Of a stretch of DNA of 64,000 nucleotides, positions 16,651-24,924 are shown in pieces (the first letter of the stretch is position 1; each line of letters starts with the position of its first letter). The notes under the pieces were generated by a model. That model was not told the origin of the DNA. It made no database searches and worked only from the letters and a program-made list of their open reading frames with translations. A program made the translations under genes and the position numbers. This DNA comes from Streptomyces rimosus (GTDB taxonomy: Bacteria; Actinomycetota; Actinomycetes; Streptomycetales; Streptomycetaceae). The DNA lies in contig NZ_CP023688.1 in assembly GCF_008704655.1 (NCBI RefSeq), forward strand, positions 6,392,001 through 6,456,000, in the 5' to 3' direction.

Positions 16651-17028
16651 GTGCGAGGCGAACCGGCGGAGCGGGAAAGGCCCGAGGAAGCCGCGGCGGG
16701 CGGCGGCGGCCCGGCCGGCTTCCTGACCGTCATGACGACGACCGACAGCGCCGGGAAGGCGGAGGCGCTGGCCCGCGGCGCGATCGAGGCACGGGTGGCG
16801 GCGTGCGCGCAGATCGGCGCGCCCGTCACGTCCGTGTACCGGTGGGAGCACGCGATCGAGACGGCGCAGGAGTGGCAGGTGCTGTTCAAGACGGCGGCGG
16901 ACCGGTACGCGGCGCTGGAGGCGTACCTCCTCGAAGCGCACGACTACGACACACCGGAGATCATCGCGACCCCGATCACGCGCGGCGGGGCCGGGTACCT
17001 CGCCTGGGTCGCCGAGGAGACGAGCTGA
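16651..17028 (+). CDS. cutA: Divalent-cation tolerance protein CutA
   Basis: A 125-residue protein with a 20-residue hydrophilic extension followed by the CutA1 ferredoxin-like fold. Hallmarks are FLTVMTTTDSAGKAEALARG, ARVAACAQIGAPVTSVYRWE, EWQVLFKT and DYDTPEIIATPI. CutA forms stable trimers linked to copper tolerance, with an unclear biochemical role. GTG 16651 is chosen because GGGGGA lies seven bases upstream. The frame stays open further left, but the longer product is not conserved-looking. The next gene's ATG begins 2 nt after the stop, so the two are probably cotranscribed. Confidence 0.88.
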   Translation: MRGEPAERERPEEAAAGGGGPAGFLTVMTTTDSAGKAEALARGAIEARVAACAQIGAPVTSVYRWEHAIETAQEWQVLFKTAADRYAALEAYLLEAHDYDTPEIIATPITRGGAGYLAWVAEETS

Positions 17029-17029
17029 G

Positions 17030-18073
17030 ATGGGGCGGCGATCCGTGATGCGGCGAGGCGGCGACGGCGGGGCGGAAGGCGGGCCGGGCAACGGTCCGGG
17101 GCACCGCCGCAAGCACCGGCACAGACGACTGGTCCTGGGCGGGGCGGCCGCCGCGGGGGTGGGGCTCGCGCTGTGCTTCCTCATGGTGCCCGCGAACGGC
17201 GCGACCGCCGGAACGGCGCCCGCGAACGGCGCGTCCGCCGACGGCGAAGACGGCGGCCGCGGCTGGACGAGCGAGGCCGCGGCGCGGTACTGGACGGCCG
17301 GGCGGATGGCCTCGGCCGTCCCCTCGGGCCCGGACGGCGGCAAGGCCGCCGCCGCGCCCACCACCCGGACCACGGCCGCCCCGGGAGCCGCCGGCTCCGC
17401 GCGGCACTTCGAGGGCGTGCCCTCCGTCGGCGTGCTCTTCTCCGTGGACCAGGACGCGAAGGCGCACCACTGCACCGCCAGCGTCGTCCGCAGCCCGCGG
17501 CGCAACCTGATCCTCACGGCCGGGCACTGCAATCCGGGGGAGCGCGCGGCTTTTGTCCCGCAGTATCGTTCCGGCGCCACGACCCAGCCGTACGGAATCT
17601 GGGCCATCGACCGCGGCTTCACCCATCCGGACCGCACCGACACCGGCCCCGGATCGGACCTTGACTTCGCGTTCGCGACGGTCAAACCGGACGGTGCGGG
17701 CCGCAAGCTGGAGTCGGTGACCGGCGGCAACTTCCTGGCCCGTACGCCCGGTTACACCACCGACGTCACCGTCATCGGCTACCCGACGGCCCGTAACGAT
17801 CCCGCCGACCAGGCCGTACGGTGCGGGGTGCGGACCACCCGGCTCACCGGACAGCGGCAGCTGCGCATGGAGTGCGGCGGGTTCTACGGCGGCACCTCGG
17901 GCAGCCCGTGGCTGAGCCGCTTCGACGAGCGGACGAAGACGGGCTACGTGGTCGGCACCATCGGCGGCCTGAACGGCGGCGGCCCCTCCGGCCCGGACAG
18001 CCACCGGACCTCCTACAGCCCGTACTTCGGCGCGGAGGTCTTCCGGCTGTACGCCCGCGCCGTCGTGAGCTGA
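17030..18073 (+). CDS. Secreted trypsin-like (S1) serine peptidase
   Basis: A 347-residue exported protease. A twin-basic N-terminus (RRKHRHRR), then a hydrophobic stretch LVLGGAAAAGVGLALCFLMV (about residues 33-53), gives a signal or signal-anchor. A Thr/Ala-rich pro-region follows. The catalytic domain has His in LILTAGHC (about 165), Asp in GSDLDFAFATV (about 210) and Ser in GGTSGSPW (about 291). Paired Cys residues flank the active site. It resembles V8/glutamyl-endopeptidase-type secreted proteases of streptomycetes, but specificity is unknown. It starts 2 nt after cutA, which gives it a probable shared mRNA. Confidence 0.88.
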   Translation: MGRRSVMRRGGDGGAEGGPGNGPGHRRKHRHRRLVLGGAAAAGVGLALCFLMVPANGATAGTAPANGASADGEDGGRGWTSEAAARYWTAGRMASAVPSGPDGGKAAAAPTTRTTAAPGAAGSARHFEGVPSVGVLFSVDQDAKAHHCTASVVRSPRRNLILTAGHCNPGERAAFVPQYRSGATTQPYGIWAIDRGFTHPDRTDTGPGSDLDFAFATVKPDGAGRKLESVTGGNFLARTPGYTTDVTVIGYPTARNDPADQAVRCGVRTTRLTGQRQLRMECGGFYGGTSGSPWLSRFDERTKTGYVVGTIGGLNGGGPSGPDSHRTSYSPYFGAEVFRLYARAVVS

Positions 18074-18097
18074 GGGCGCAGGGGTGACGGCGGCGCA

Positions 18098-18802
18098 TCA
18101 CCTCAGCGCCGCCGTCACCCCGCCCTCCCGCGGTCCGAGGAAGTGGGGGTCGGGCCGTACCGTCGCCTCGACCGCCGCCTTCGCCGCCGCGAACACCTCA
18201 CGGGTCCCGCCGTAGTACCAGGTGACGTCGTGCCGGTCGTCGACGCCGACCCCGTACGCGTCCAGCCCGGCCGCGCCGCACAGCGCCAGCGCGCGCCGGA
18301 TGTGGAAGCCCTGGCTGACCAGGACGGCCCGGTCCACGCCGAAGATCCGGCGGGCCCGCGTACAGCTGTCCCAGGTGTCGAAGCCCGCGTAGTCGCTGAC
18401 GATCCGGTTCCCGGGCACGCCGTGCGCGACCAGGTAGGCGCGCATGGCGTCCGGCTCGTCGTAGTCCTCGCGGCTGTTGTCGCCGGTGACGAGGAGCGCG
18501 CGGACCGTGCCGCGCTCGTAGAGGCGGGCGGCGGCGTCCAGCCGGTGCGCCAGGTACGGGGAGGGCTCGCCGTCCCACAGACCCGCGCCGAAGACCACGG
18601 CGACCGGCGCCGCCGGGACGTCCTCGACCGTACGGACCCGGGACCCCGTGGTGGCGTTCAGCCAGGTCGCGGGCAGCAGTGCCGCCACGCAGGCGAGCAC
18701 GGTGACCTGGAAGGCCCGCCGCTGTCCGCGCCGCGCCCGGGGCAGGCGCACCCGGCTCCGTATGCGCCGCAGCCGCCCTTCCCGCTGTGTCTGCTGTGTC
18801 AT
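18098..18802 (-). CDS. YdcF/SanA-family (DUF218) membrane protein
   Basis: A 234-residue protein with one N-terminal membrane helix (FQVTVLACVAALLPATWL, about 30-47) after a very basic Arg-rich cytoplasmic tail. An extracytoplasmic DUF218 domain follows: APVAVVFGAGLWDGEPSPYL, ALLVTGDNSREDYDEPDAM, VSDYAGFDTWDSC and AVLVSQGFHIRRALALC. SanA members affect envelope permeability and vancomycin tolerance in enterobacteria; no enzyme activity is firmly known. ATG 18802 is chosen at MTQQTQREG. It is monocistronic and divergent from the cyclotransferase gene. Confidence 0.88.
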   Translation of the reverse strand: MTQQTQREGRLRRIRSRVRLPRARRGQRRAFQVTVLACVAALLPATWLNATTGSRVRTVEDVPAAPVAVVFGAGLWDGEPSPYLAHRLDAAARLYERGTVRALLVTGDNSREDYDEPDAMRAYLVAHGVPGNRIVSDYAGFDTWDSCTRARRIFGVDRAVLVSQGFHIRRALALCGAAGLDAYGVGVDDRHDVTWYYGGTREVFAAAKAAVEATVRPDPHFLGPREGGVTAALR

Positions 18803-18933
18803 CCGTTGCCCCCGTTGTTCTTGTTGCTGCCGCAAGCAGCGACGCGCTGCGGCCTGGCATGGTTGCGGGAACGTGAGTCGTCGGCCCCCGCACCGCACTC
18901 CGCACGGCGCCGCACAGGAAGGAGCCCGCCCGG

Positions 18934-19365
18934 ATGACCACCGAGCCCGAGCGCCTGCCGTTCTTCGTCTACGGAACGCTGCGCCCCGGCCGGGCCAACC
19001 ACGCCCGCTGCCTGCGCGGCCGGACGGCGGCCGAGGAATCCGCGCTGGTCAGAGGCGTGTCGCTGTACGAGGGGCCAGGCTATCCGTACGCCGTGACCGG
19101 GCCCGCCGAGGCGGTCGTGCACGGCGATCTCGTCCGGCCGCGGGAGGACGTGTACGACGCCGTGCGCGCGGCCCTGGACCGGCTGGAGGGGTACGTCCCG
19201 GGCGCCCCCGGCAACCTCTACGAGCGGGTGGCGCGGCCGGCCGAGTGCGCCGACGGCCGGAGCGTCCGCGCGTGGCTGTACGTGGCGGCCGAGCCGCTGG
19301 CCGGACAGCTGCGCGCGTCCGGCACACCGGTCCCGGGCGGCGACTGGAAGCGGCCGCCCCGTTAA
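18934..19365 (+). CDS. Gamma-glutamylcyclotransferase-like (AIG2/GGCT fold) protein
   Basis: A 143-residue GGCT-fold protein. The substrate loop FFVYGTLRPGRANH (YGTLR-type) is at residues 10-23 and the catalytic acid is in ALDRLEGYVPG near 88. C-terminal YERVARP and AWLYVAA strands complete the barrel. Family members form 5-oxoproline from gamma-glutamyl amines; the substrate is not assignable. ATG 18934 has AGGAAGGAG upstream. It precedes the deaminase gene by about 100 nt. Confidence 0.88.
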   Translation: MTTEPERLPFFVYGTLRPGRANHARCLRGRTAAEESALVRGVSLYEGPGYPYAVTGPAEAVVHGDLVRPREDVYDAVRAALDRLEGYVPGAPGNLYERVARPAECADGRSVRAWLYVAAEPLAGQLRASGTPVPGGDWKRPPR

Positions 19366-19468
19366 CCTGGACCACTTGCCCGAACCACACAGGCCCCGGC
19401 AGTCCCGGCGGCCCTGACGGTCCCGGCAGCCCCGGCAGTACCGAACAGCAGACAGGTGTGATCCCAGC

Positions 19469-20479
19469 GTGCCCCCCACCACCCCGGCCCCGGCGACCCC
19501 GTTCCCCAAGGCGGAACTGCACCTCCACATCGAGGGCACCCTGGAACCCGGGCTGGCCTTCGCCCTCGCCGAGCGCAACGGCGTCACCCTCCCGTACGCC
19601 ACCGAGGACGAGCTGCGCCGCGCGTACTCCTTCAGCGACCTCCAGTCGTTCCTGAACCTCTACTACGCGCTGATGGCCGTGCTGCGCACCGAGGACGACT
19701 TCGCCGACCTCACCCACGCCTACCTGGCCCGCGCGCAGGCCCAGGGCGTCCGGCACGCGGAGATCTTCTTCGACCCGCAGGCGCACACCTCGCGCGGTGT
19801 GCCGATCGGCACCGTCATCGGGGGCCTGACGCGCGCGCTGGATACCGCCGAGGAGCGCTACGGCATCACCACTCGCCTGATCATGTGCTTCCTGCGCGAC
19901 GAGAGCGCCGAGTCCGCGCTGGCCACCTTCGAGGCGGCCCGCCCGTACCTGGACCGGATCACCGCCGTCGGCCTGGACTCGGCGGAGGTCGGGCACCCGC
20001 CGTCGAAGTTCAAGGAGGTCTACGCGCTGGCGCGGGAGGCCGGGCTCAAGTGCGTGGCGCACGCGGGCGAGGAGGGCCCGCCCGCGTACGTGTGGGAGGC
20101 GCTGGACGTGCTCGGCGTGGACCGTATCGACCACGGCGTGCGCTGCCTGGAGGACCCGGATCTGGTCGCCCGCCTGGTCGCCGACCAGGTGCCGCTGACC
20201 GTCTGCCCGCTGTCCAACGTCCGGCTGCGCGTCATCGACGAGCTGGCCGACCACCCGCTGCCCGCGATGCTGGACGCCGGCCTGCTGGTCACCGTCAACT
20301 CGGACGACCCCGCCTACTTCGGCGGCTACGCCGACGACAACTTCACCGCCGTGCGCGACGCCCTGGACCTGGACGAGGAGACGCTGCGCACCCTCGCCCG
20401 CAACTCCTTCCGCGCGTCCTTCCTGGACGAGGCGACCCGCGAGACGTACCTCAAGGAGGTCGAGGCGCACGGGCGGTGA
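19469..20479 (+). CDS. Adenosine/adenine deaminase family; motifs favour adenine deaminase
   Basis: Zn-dependent amidohydrolase of purine salvage, 336 residues. Metal ligands are HLHIEG (about 17-22), AHAGEEGP (His and the catalytic Glu), IDHGVRCL and NSDDPAYF. The segment GLDSAEVGHPPSKF replaces the G-x-E-x region of true adenosine deaminases. Together with AHAGEEGPP it resembles the Aah1/Pa0148 adenine deaminase branch, so hypoxanthine production from adenine is the more likely activity (inference from subgroup motifs). GTG 19469 is the start. It is followed by a separate transcription unit with a SoxR-like promoter. Confidence 0.88.
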   Translation: MPPTTPAPATPFPKAELHLHIEGTLEPGLAFALAERNGVTLPYATEDELRRAYSFSDLQSFLNLYYALMAVLRTEDDFADLTHAYLARAQAQGVRHAEIFFDPQAHTSRGVPIGTVIGGLTRALDTAEERYGITTRLIMCFLRDESAESALATFEAARPYLDRITAVGLDSAEVGHPPSKFKEVYALAREAGLKCVAHAGEEGPPAYVWEALDVLGVDRIDHGVRCLEDPDLVARLVADQVPLTVCPLSNVRLRVIDELADHPLPAMLDAGLLVTVNSDDPAYFGGYADDNFTAVRDALDLDEETLRTLARNSFRASFLDEATRETYLKEVEAHGR

Positions 20480-20500
20480 CCGGGCCGGTCGTGACCGCCC

Positions 20501-20531
20501 TTGACCTCAAGTCCGGTTGAGTTCCTAGGTT
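20501..20531 (+). promoter_or_regulatory. MerR-family (SoxR-like) promoter with 19-bp spacer
   Basis: TTGACC (20501-20506) and TAGGTT (20526-20531) are separated by 19 bp, the stretched spacing of MerR-activated promoters. Between them lies CCTCAAGTCCGGTTGAGT (20505-20522), an 18-bp inverted repeat with the same 6-nt centre as the SoxR box CCTCAAG...CTTGAGG. It directs the MarR-type gene 45 nt downstream. No SoxR gene is in the window. Confidence 0.65.
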
Positions 20532-20575
20532 CTTCCTCGTCGGGCACCGCGCCCGCGCTCCAGGAGGAGGACACC

Positions 20576-21031
20576 ATGCAGTACTCGCACAGCGACGCCG
20601 AACTCGCGGGCCAGCCCATCGGCTACTGGGCCTGGGCCGCCCACACGGCAGCCGTCACGCACATCCGCACGGGGCTGGCCCGCCACGGGCTGGACCAGCC
20701 CCAGTGGTGGGTGCTCAACCAGCTCGTGGGCCACGCGGACGGCCGCGACCGGGCGGAGGTCACCGACATGCTCAAGGGCTACCTGGACGTCGGCGCCGAG
20801 GGCATCGGCGCGGCCGTCGACGCCCTCCTCGGCCGCGGCCTCGCCGTCGCGGACGGCGGGCGCCTGCACATCACCGCCGAGGGCGCGGACCTGCACGCCC
20901 GGTGCGCCGCGCTCCAGAAGGAGATGCGCGCGACGATCCACGACGGCATCAGCGATGAGGAGTACGTCCGTACGCTCAAGGTGCTCCAGCGCATGATCCA
21001 CAACGTGGACGGCAAGATGTGGCACCACTGA
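20576..21031 (+). CDS. MarR-like winged-helix regulator
   Basis: A 151-residue protein with a winged-helix arrangement: IGYWAWAAHTAAVTHIRTGL forms the dimer helix. QPQWWVLNQLVG and RAEVTDMLKGYLDVGAEGIG make the HTH, RGLAVADGGRLHITAEG is the wing, and a C-terminal helix YVRTLKVLQRMIHNV follows. This fits MarR/PadR-like small regulators. ATG 20576 has a strong GGAGGAGG. The upstream SoxR-type promoter suggests induction by redox-active compounds. Its targets are unknown; the adjacent NTF2-like gene is separated by 117 nt. Confidence 0.8.
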   Translation: MQYSHSDAELAGQPIGYWAWAAHTAAVTHIRTGLARHGLDQPQWWVLNQLVGHADGRDRAEVTDMLKGYLDVGAEGIGAAVDALLGRGLAVADGGRLHITAEGADLHARCAALQKEMRATIHDGISDEEYVRTLKVLQRMIHNVDGKMWHH

Positions 21032-21148
21032 GCGGCCGACCGGCCCCTTACCCCCGGAGTTAATCGACCGGACTCCCCGCCCACGGCAGCATCGGGTACA
21101 CCGGCGGGAACCCTCGCCGGACCCGGCCGCAGCCGCGAGGAGAGCGCC

Positions 21149-21607
21149 ATGACCGCCGACCCCACCGCCGACACCCCGGGTACGGCCACGGACCGGGCCC
21201 CGGTCGCCGAGGCCACCCGGTCCGTCGTGCGGCAGTTCCTCGCCGCCCGGCCGGCCGGGGACACCGGGCGGCTCACCGGACTGTTCGCCGACGAGGTCGA
21301 CCGGCAGCTCGCCGAGAACCCCGCCGTCCCGTGGATCCGCCCCCGGCACACGGCCGCCGAATGCGCCGCCCAGGCGGAGGAACCGGCCGCCCACACCGTC
21401 CCCGAGGAAGCCCGCGCCTCACTCGACGCCTTCCTGGCCGACGGCACCGACGCCGTCGTGACCGGACACGTCGCGGGAACCGTACGCGCCACGGGCGGGA
21501 CCTCCGAGGGCCCCTTCGCGCTCCGCCTCACCGTCGAGAACGGACGCATCACCCGCCACCACCTCTACGAGAACAGCCTGTCCATCGCGGAGGCGTGCAG
21601 GCCGTGA
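21149..21607 (+). CDS. SnoaL/NTF2-like protein
   Basis: A 152-residue cone-shaped NTF2-like fold: helix ATRSVVRQFLAARPAGDTGR, LTGLFADEVDRQLAENPAVPW, then strands FALRLTVENGRITRHHLYENS. SnoaL-like members include isomerases, cyclases and stress proteins. No catalytic residues can be assigned with confidence. The first 22 residues are a disordered Thr/Ala/Asp leader. GAGGAGAG precedes ATG 21149. It ends 7 nt before the convergent nitrate reductase gene. Confidence 0.75.
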   Translation: MTADPTADTPGTATDRAPVAEATRSVVRQFLAARPAGDTGRLTGLFADEVDRQLAENPAVPWIRPRHTAAECAAQAEEPAAHTVPEEARASLDAFLADGTDAVVTGHVAGTVRATGGTSEGPFALRLTVENGRITRHHLYENSLSIAEACRP

Positions 21608-21614
21608 GGTGCGG

Positions 21615-23774
21615 TCATGCCTCTTCCTCGGGGGCCACCGCCTCCACCCGCACCGCGCACACCTTGAACTCCGGCATCCCCGACGTCGGGTCGAGGGCCG
21701 GGTTGGTGAGCGTGTTCGCGCGTCCGGGGCCCGGCCAGTGGAAGGGCATGAAGACCGTGTCGGAGCGGATCGCCTCGCTGTAGCGGGCGGGGGCCACCGC
21801 GCGGCCGCGGCGGGAGGTGACCGCCACCGGGCGGCCGTTCTCGATGCCGTGCTGCCGGGCGAGGCGCGGGTGGATCTCCACGTACGGGCCGGGGGCGGCG
21901 GTGTTCAGGTCGGGGACGCGGCGGGTCTGGGCGCCCGACTGGTACTGGGCCAGGACCCGGCCCGTGGTGAGGACCACCGGGTACGCCTCGTCCGGTTCCT
22001 CGGCGGCGGGGCGGTGGGTGACCGGGACGAAGCGGGCCCGGCCGTCGGGGGTCGCGAAGCGGTCCAAAAAGAGGCGTGGGGTGCCGGGGTGGTCCTCGTC
22101 GGCGCAGGGCCAGAAGACGCCGTCCTCGGTCGCGATGCGCCGGTAGGTGATGCCGGCGTAGTCGGCCGGGCCGCCGGCCGAGGCGCGGCGCAGTTCGTCG
22201 AAGACCTCTTCCGGGTCGGCGGGGAAGCCCTTCTCCCAACCCAGGTGAGAGGCGAGGGCGTTGAGGACTTCGAGGTCGGTGCGGACGCCGGGAGGCGGGG
22301 ACAGGGCGCGGCGGCGCAGCAGTACCCGGCCCTCCAGGTTCGTCGTGGTCCCGGTCTCCTCCGCCCACTGGGCGACCGGCAGCACCACGTCCGCCAGCGC
22401 CGCCGTCTCCGACAGCACGACATCGGCCACCGCGAGGAAGTCCAGCGCCCGGATGCGCTGCTCCACGTGGGCGGCGCGGGGCGCGGAGACGACGGGGTTG
22501 GAGCCCATGAGGAGCAGGGCGCGCACGTCGCGGCCCAGCGCGTCCAGCAGCTCGTACGCGCTGCGGCCGGGCCCCGGGAGGGAGTCCGGCGGTACGCCCC
22601 ACACGCCCGCCACATGCGCCCGCGCCGCCGGATCGGCCAGCTTGCGGTAGCCCGGCAACTGGTCCGCCTTCTGGCCGTGTTCGCGCCCGCCCTGCCCGTT
22701 GCCCTGGCCGGTCAGGCACCCGTATCCGGAGCGCTCGCGGCCCGCCCGGCCGGTCGCCAGGCACAGGTTGATCCACGCGCCGACCGTGTCCGTCCCCTTC
22801 GCCTGCTGTTCGGGGCCGCGTGCCGTCAGCACCATCGAGCCGTCCGCTTCGCAGAACAGGCGCACCGCGGCACGTAGTTGCGGCACCGGTACGCCGGTGA
22901 TCCGCTCGACCAGTTCCGGCCAGTGCGCCATCGCGGCGGCCCGTGCCGCGGGCCAGCCGCTGGTACGGGCCGCGATGAACTCCTCGTCCGTACGCCCCTC
23001 CGCCACCACCAGATGCAGCAGCCCCAGCGCGAGCGCCAGGTCGGTGCCGGGGCGCGGCGCCAGGTGCAGGTCCGCCTGCTCGGCGGTGCGGGTACGGCGC
23101 GGGTCGACGACGATCAGCCGGCCGCCGTTCTCCTTCAGCTCCGTCAGATAGCGCAGCGCGGGCGGCATCGTCTCGGCAAGGTTCGAGCCGACGAGGAGCA
23201 CGCAGCCGGTACGGGCGATGTCCGCCAGCGGGAACGGCAGGCCGCGGTCCAGGCCGAAGGCCCGCTGGTGCGCGGCGGCGGCCGAGGACATGCAGAACCG
23301 GCCGTTGTAGTCGATCTGCGAGGTGCCGAGCACCACCCGCGCGAATTTGCCCAGCGCGTACGCCTTCTCGTTCGTCAGACCGCCCCCGCCGAAGACGCCC
23401 ACCGCGTCCTTGCCGTACGCGGCGCCGGTACGGGCCAGGCCGTCGGCCACCCGGCGCAGCGCCGTCTCCCAGTCCGCCGGTACGAGGCGGCCGGTCGCCG
23501 TGTCCCGTACCAGCGGCTCGGTCAGCCGGGCCCCCGGTGCGAGCAGTTCGGCGGCGGTGCGGCCCTTGCCGCACAGGGCGCCCCGGTTGACCGGGAACGC
23601 CGGGCGCTCCACGACCTCGGCCGGGGGACCGGCGGCGCCCGCCGGGGCGCGGCGCAGGCCCATGCCGCACTGGAGGGAGCAGTACGGGCAGTGCGTCTCC
23701 ACGGGCGCGCTCGCGTGCGCTTCCTGCGGCGGGGCCGCCGGGGCGTGGGCGGTGCGGGGGGTGGCGGCAGTCAT
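21615..23774 (-). CDS. nasA: Assimilatory nitrate reductase catalytic subunit (bis-MGD molybdoenzyme)
   Basis: Reduces nitrate to nitrite in the cytoplasm with bis-molybdopterin guanine dinucleotide and one [4Fe-4S] cluster. 719 residues. The cluster motif HCPYCSLQCGMGL is at about 33-45 with the fourth Cys in NRGALCGKGRTA. Mo-cofactor segments include VGVFGGGGLTNEKAYALGK, LLVGSNLAETMPP, GYGCLTGQGNGQGGREHGQK, LLMGSNPVVSAP and the C-terminal MGD domain (VVLTTGRVLAQYQSG, FMPFHWPGPGRANTLTNPAL). It lacks the C-terminal [2Fe-2S] of some NasC proteins. It feeds nitrite to NirB at the left edge. GlnR-like half-sites lie 22 nt upstream. The sirohydrochlorin chelatase gene is divergent. Confidence 0.92.
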   Translation of the reverse strand: MTAATPRTAHAPAAPPQEAHASAPVETHCPYCSLQCGMGLRRAPAGAAGPPAEVVERPAFPVNRGALCGKGRTAAELLAPGARLTEPLVRDTATGRLVPADWETALRRVADGLARTGAAYGKDAVGVFGGGGLTNEKAYALGKFARVVLGTSQIDYNGRFCMSSAAAAHQRAFGLDRGLPFPLADIARTGCVLLVGSNLAETMPPALRYLTELKENGGRLIVVDPRRTRTAEQADLHLAPRPGTDLALALGLLHLVVAEGRTDEEFIAARTSGWPAARAAAMAHWPELVERITGVPVPQLRAAVRLFCEADGSMVLTARGPEQQAKGTDTVGAWINLCLATGRAGRERSGYGCLTGQGNGQGGREHGQKADQLPGYRKLADPAARAHVAGVWGVPPDSLPGPGRSAYELLDALGRDVRALLLMGSNPVVSAPRAAHVEQRIRALDFLAVADVVLSETAALADVVLPVAQWAEETGTTTNLEGRVLLRRRALSPPPGVRTDLEVLNALASHLGWEKGFPADPEEVFDELRRASAGGPADYAGITYRRIATEDGVFWPCADEDHPGTPRLFLDRFATPDGRARFVPVTHRPAAEEPDEAYPVVLTTGRVLAQYQSGAQTRRVPDLNTAAPGPYVEIHPRLARQHGIENGRPVAVTSRRGRAVAPARYSEAIRSDTVFMPFHWPGPGRANTLTNPALDPTSGMPEFKVCAVRVEAVAPEEEA

Positions 23775-23796
23775 GCGACCAGCCTGCGGCGCGCGT

Positions 23797-23834
23797 GTTT
23801 CCGCTGGTCCGGGGCGGCGTTACGGGCCGGGGAA
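23797..23834 (-). promoter_or_regulatory. GlnR-like half-sites upstream of nasA
   Basis: In plus-strand order: GTTTC (23797-23801), TCCGG (23808-23812), GTTAC (23819-23823) and GGGAA (23830-23834), each 6 nt apart. The two b-type half-sites (GAAAC and GTAAC on the minus strand) are 22 bp apart, as at the nirB operon (3139-3176), and the distance to the start codon is almost the same (22 versus 23 nt). The a-type sites are poor. GlnR control is inferred. Confidence 0.45.
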
Positions 23835-23976
23835 GCGCGCCTCACGGTGCCCGTACCGAGGAGGTGAGGAGCCCGGCCCGTACTTCACGTACGGCCTGCG
23901 CGCCCCGACAGCCACCGGAAACCCGCCGTCACGTCCGCGCAACGGCACCGCAACGACCGGCTGCCAGGCTCCCTCC

Positions 23977-24924
23977 ATGACGGCGTCGACACCGCCCCCA
24001 CCGCCCGCGGGCCCCTCCGGCACCGAGGTCCCCTTCGACAGTACGGCGCAGATCATGACGGAGATCACCACCCAGCTCGGCGAACGGCTCGGCCGGGTCC
24101 GGCTGCACGGCCTGCCCCGCCGCGGCCCGGCCGCACCCCGCCCCGCTCCCGGCGCCGCAACGGCCCGGCAGGCACCCCCGCTCGTCGCGGTGGCGCACGG
24201 CAGCCGCGACCCCCGCGCCCTGCGTACCGTGACCGCTCTCCTGGACCGGGTACGCGCCCTGCGCCCCGGTCTCACCGTCCGCCTCGGCCACATCGAGCTG
24301 AACGCGCCCCTGCTCCCCGACACGCTGGCCCGCCTGAACGGCCCGGCCGTCGCCGTCCCCCTGCTGCTCGCCCGCGGCCACCACGTCGGCCACGACATCC
24401 CCGCGGCGCTCGCCGACGCGCCCCACCTCACGGCCTGCCTCGCCCGCCCCCTCGGCCCGCACCCCCTGCTCGCCGAAGCCCTGCACGCGCGCCTCGAAGA
24501 GGCCGGCGCCCGGCGGCCGAGTGCCGTCGTCCTCGCCGCCGCCGGATCGCGCGCCCCCGAATCGGCCACCGACACGGCCCGTACGGCGCGCCTCCTGTCC
24601 GACCGGCTCGGCGGCGTACCCGTCCTGCCCGCCTACGCCTCCGCGCCTCCCGAAGGCGGCCCGCCCGGCACCCCGCTCTCCGTCCCCGCCGCGCTGCGCG
24701 CCCTCGCCGCCCGCGGCCACCACCGCCCGGCCGTCGCCTCCTGCTTCACCGCGCCCGGCCGCTTCGCCGCCCAGTGCGCCGCCGCGGCCCCCGGGCCCGC
24801 CGCCGCGCCGCTCGGCGACCACCCCGCGCTGGCCCGGCTGGTGCTGCACCGCTACGACCAGGCGCTCGCTGCGCGCAGCGCATACGACCACGACCCCACC
24901 GGGGCGGCTACCGTCGCCGTATGA
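23977..24924 (+). CDS. Sirohydrochlorin chelatase/CbiX-like protein
   Basis: A 315-residue CbiX/SirB-type chelatase fold, which inserts Fe2+ or Co2+ into sirohydrochlorin. [19 protein letters not shown] (His in AHGSRDP) opens the first half at about 70. [13 protein letters not shown] and [18 protein letters not shown] supply the metal His residues. The second half is a degenerate repeat ([28 protein letters not shown]). A Pro-rich leader of about 60 residues precedes it. It is divergent from nitrate reductase, so supplying siroheme to NirB is the natural role (inference). Its stop overlaps the dgt start (ATGA). Confidence 0.88.
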   Translation: MTASTPPPPPAGPSGTEVPFDSTAQIMTEITTQLGERLGRVRLHGLPRRGPAAPRPAPGAATARQAPPLVAVAHGSRDPRALRTVTALLDRVRALRPGLTVRLGHIELNAPLLPDTLARLNGPAVAVPLLLARGHHVGHDIPAALADAPHLTACLARPLGPHPLLAEALHARLEEAGARRPSAVVLAAAGSRAPESATDTARTARLLSDRLGGVPVLPAYASAPPEGGPPGTPLSVPAALRALAARGHHRPAVASCFTAPGRFAAQCAAAAPGPAAAPLGDHPALARLVLHRYDQALAARSAYDHDPTGAATVAV

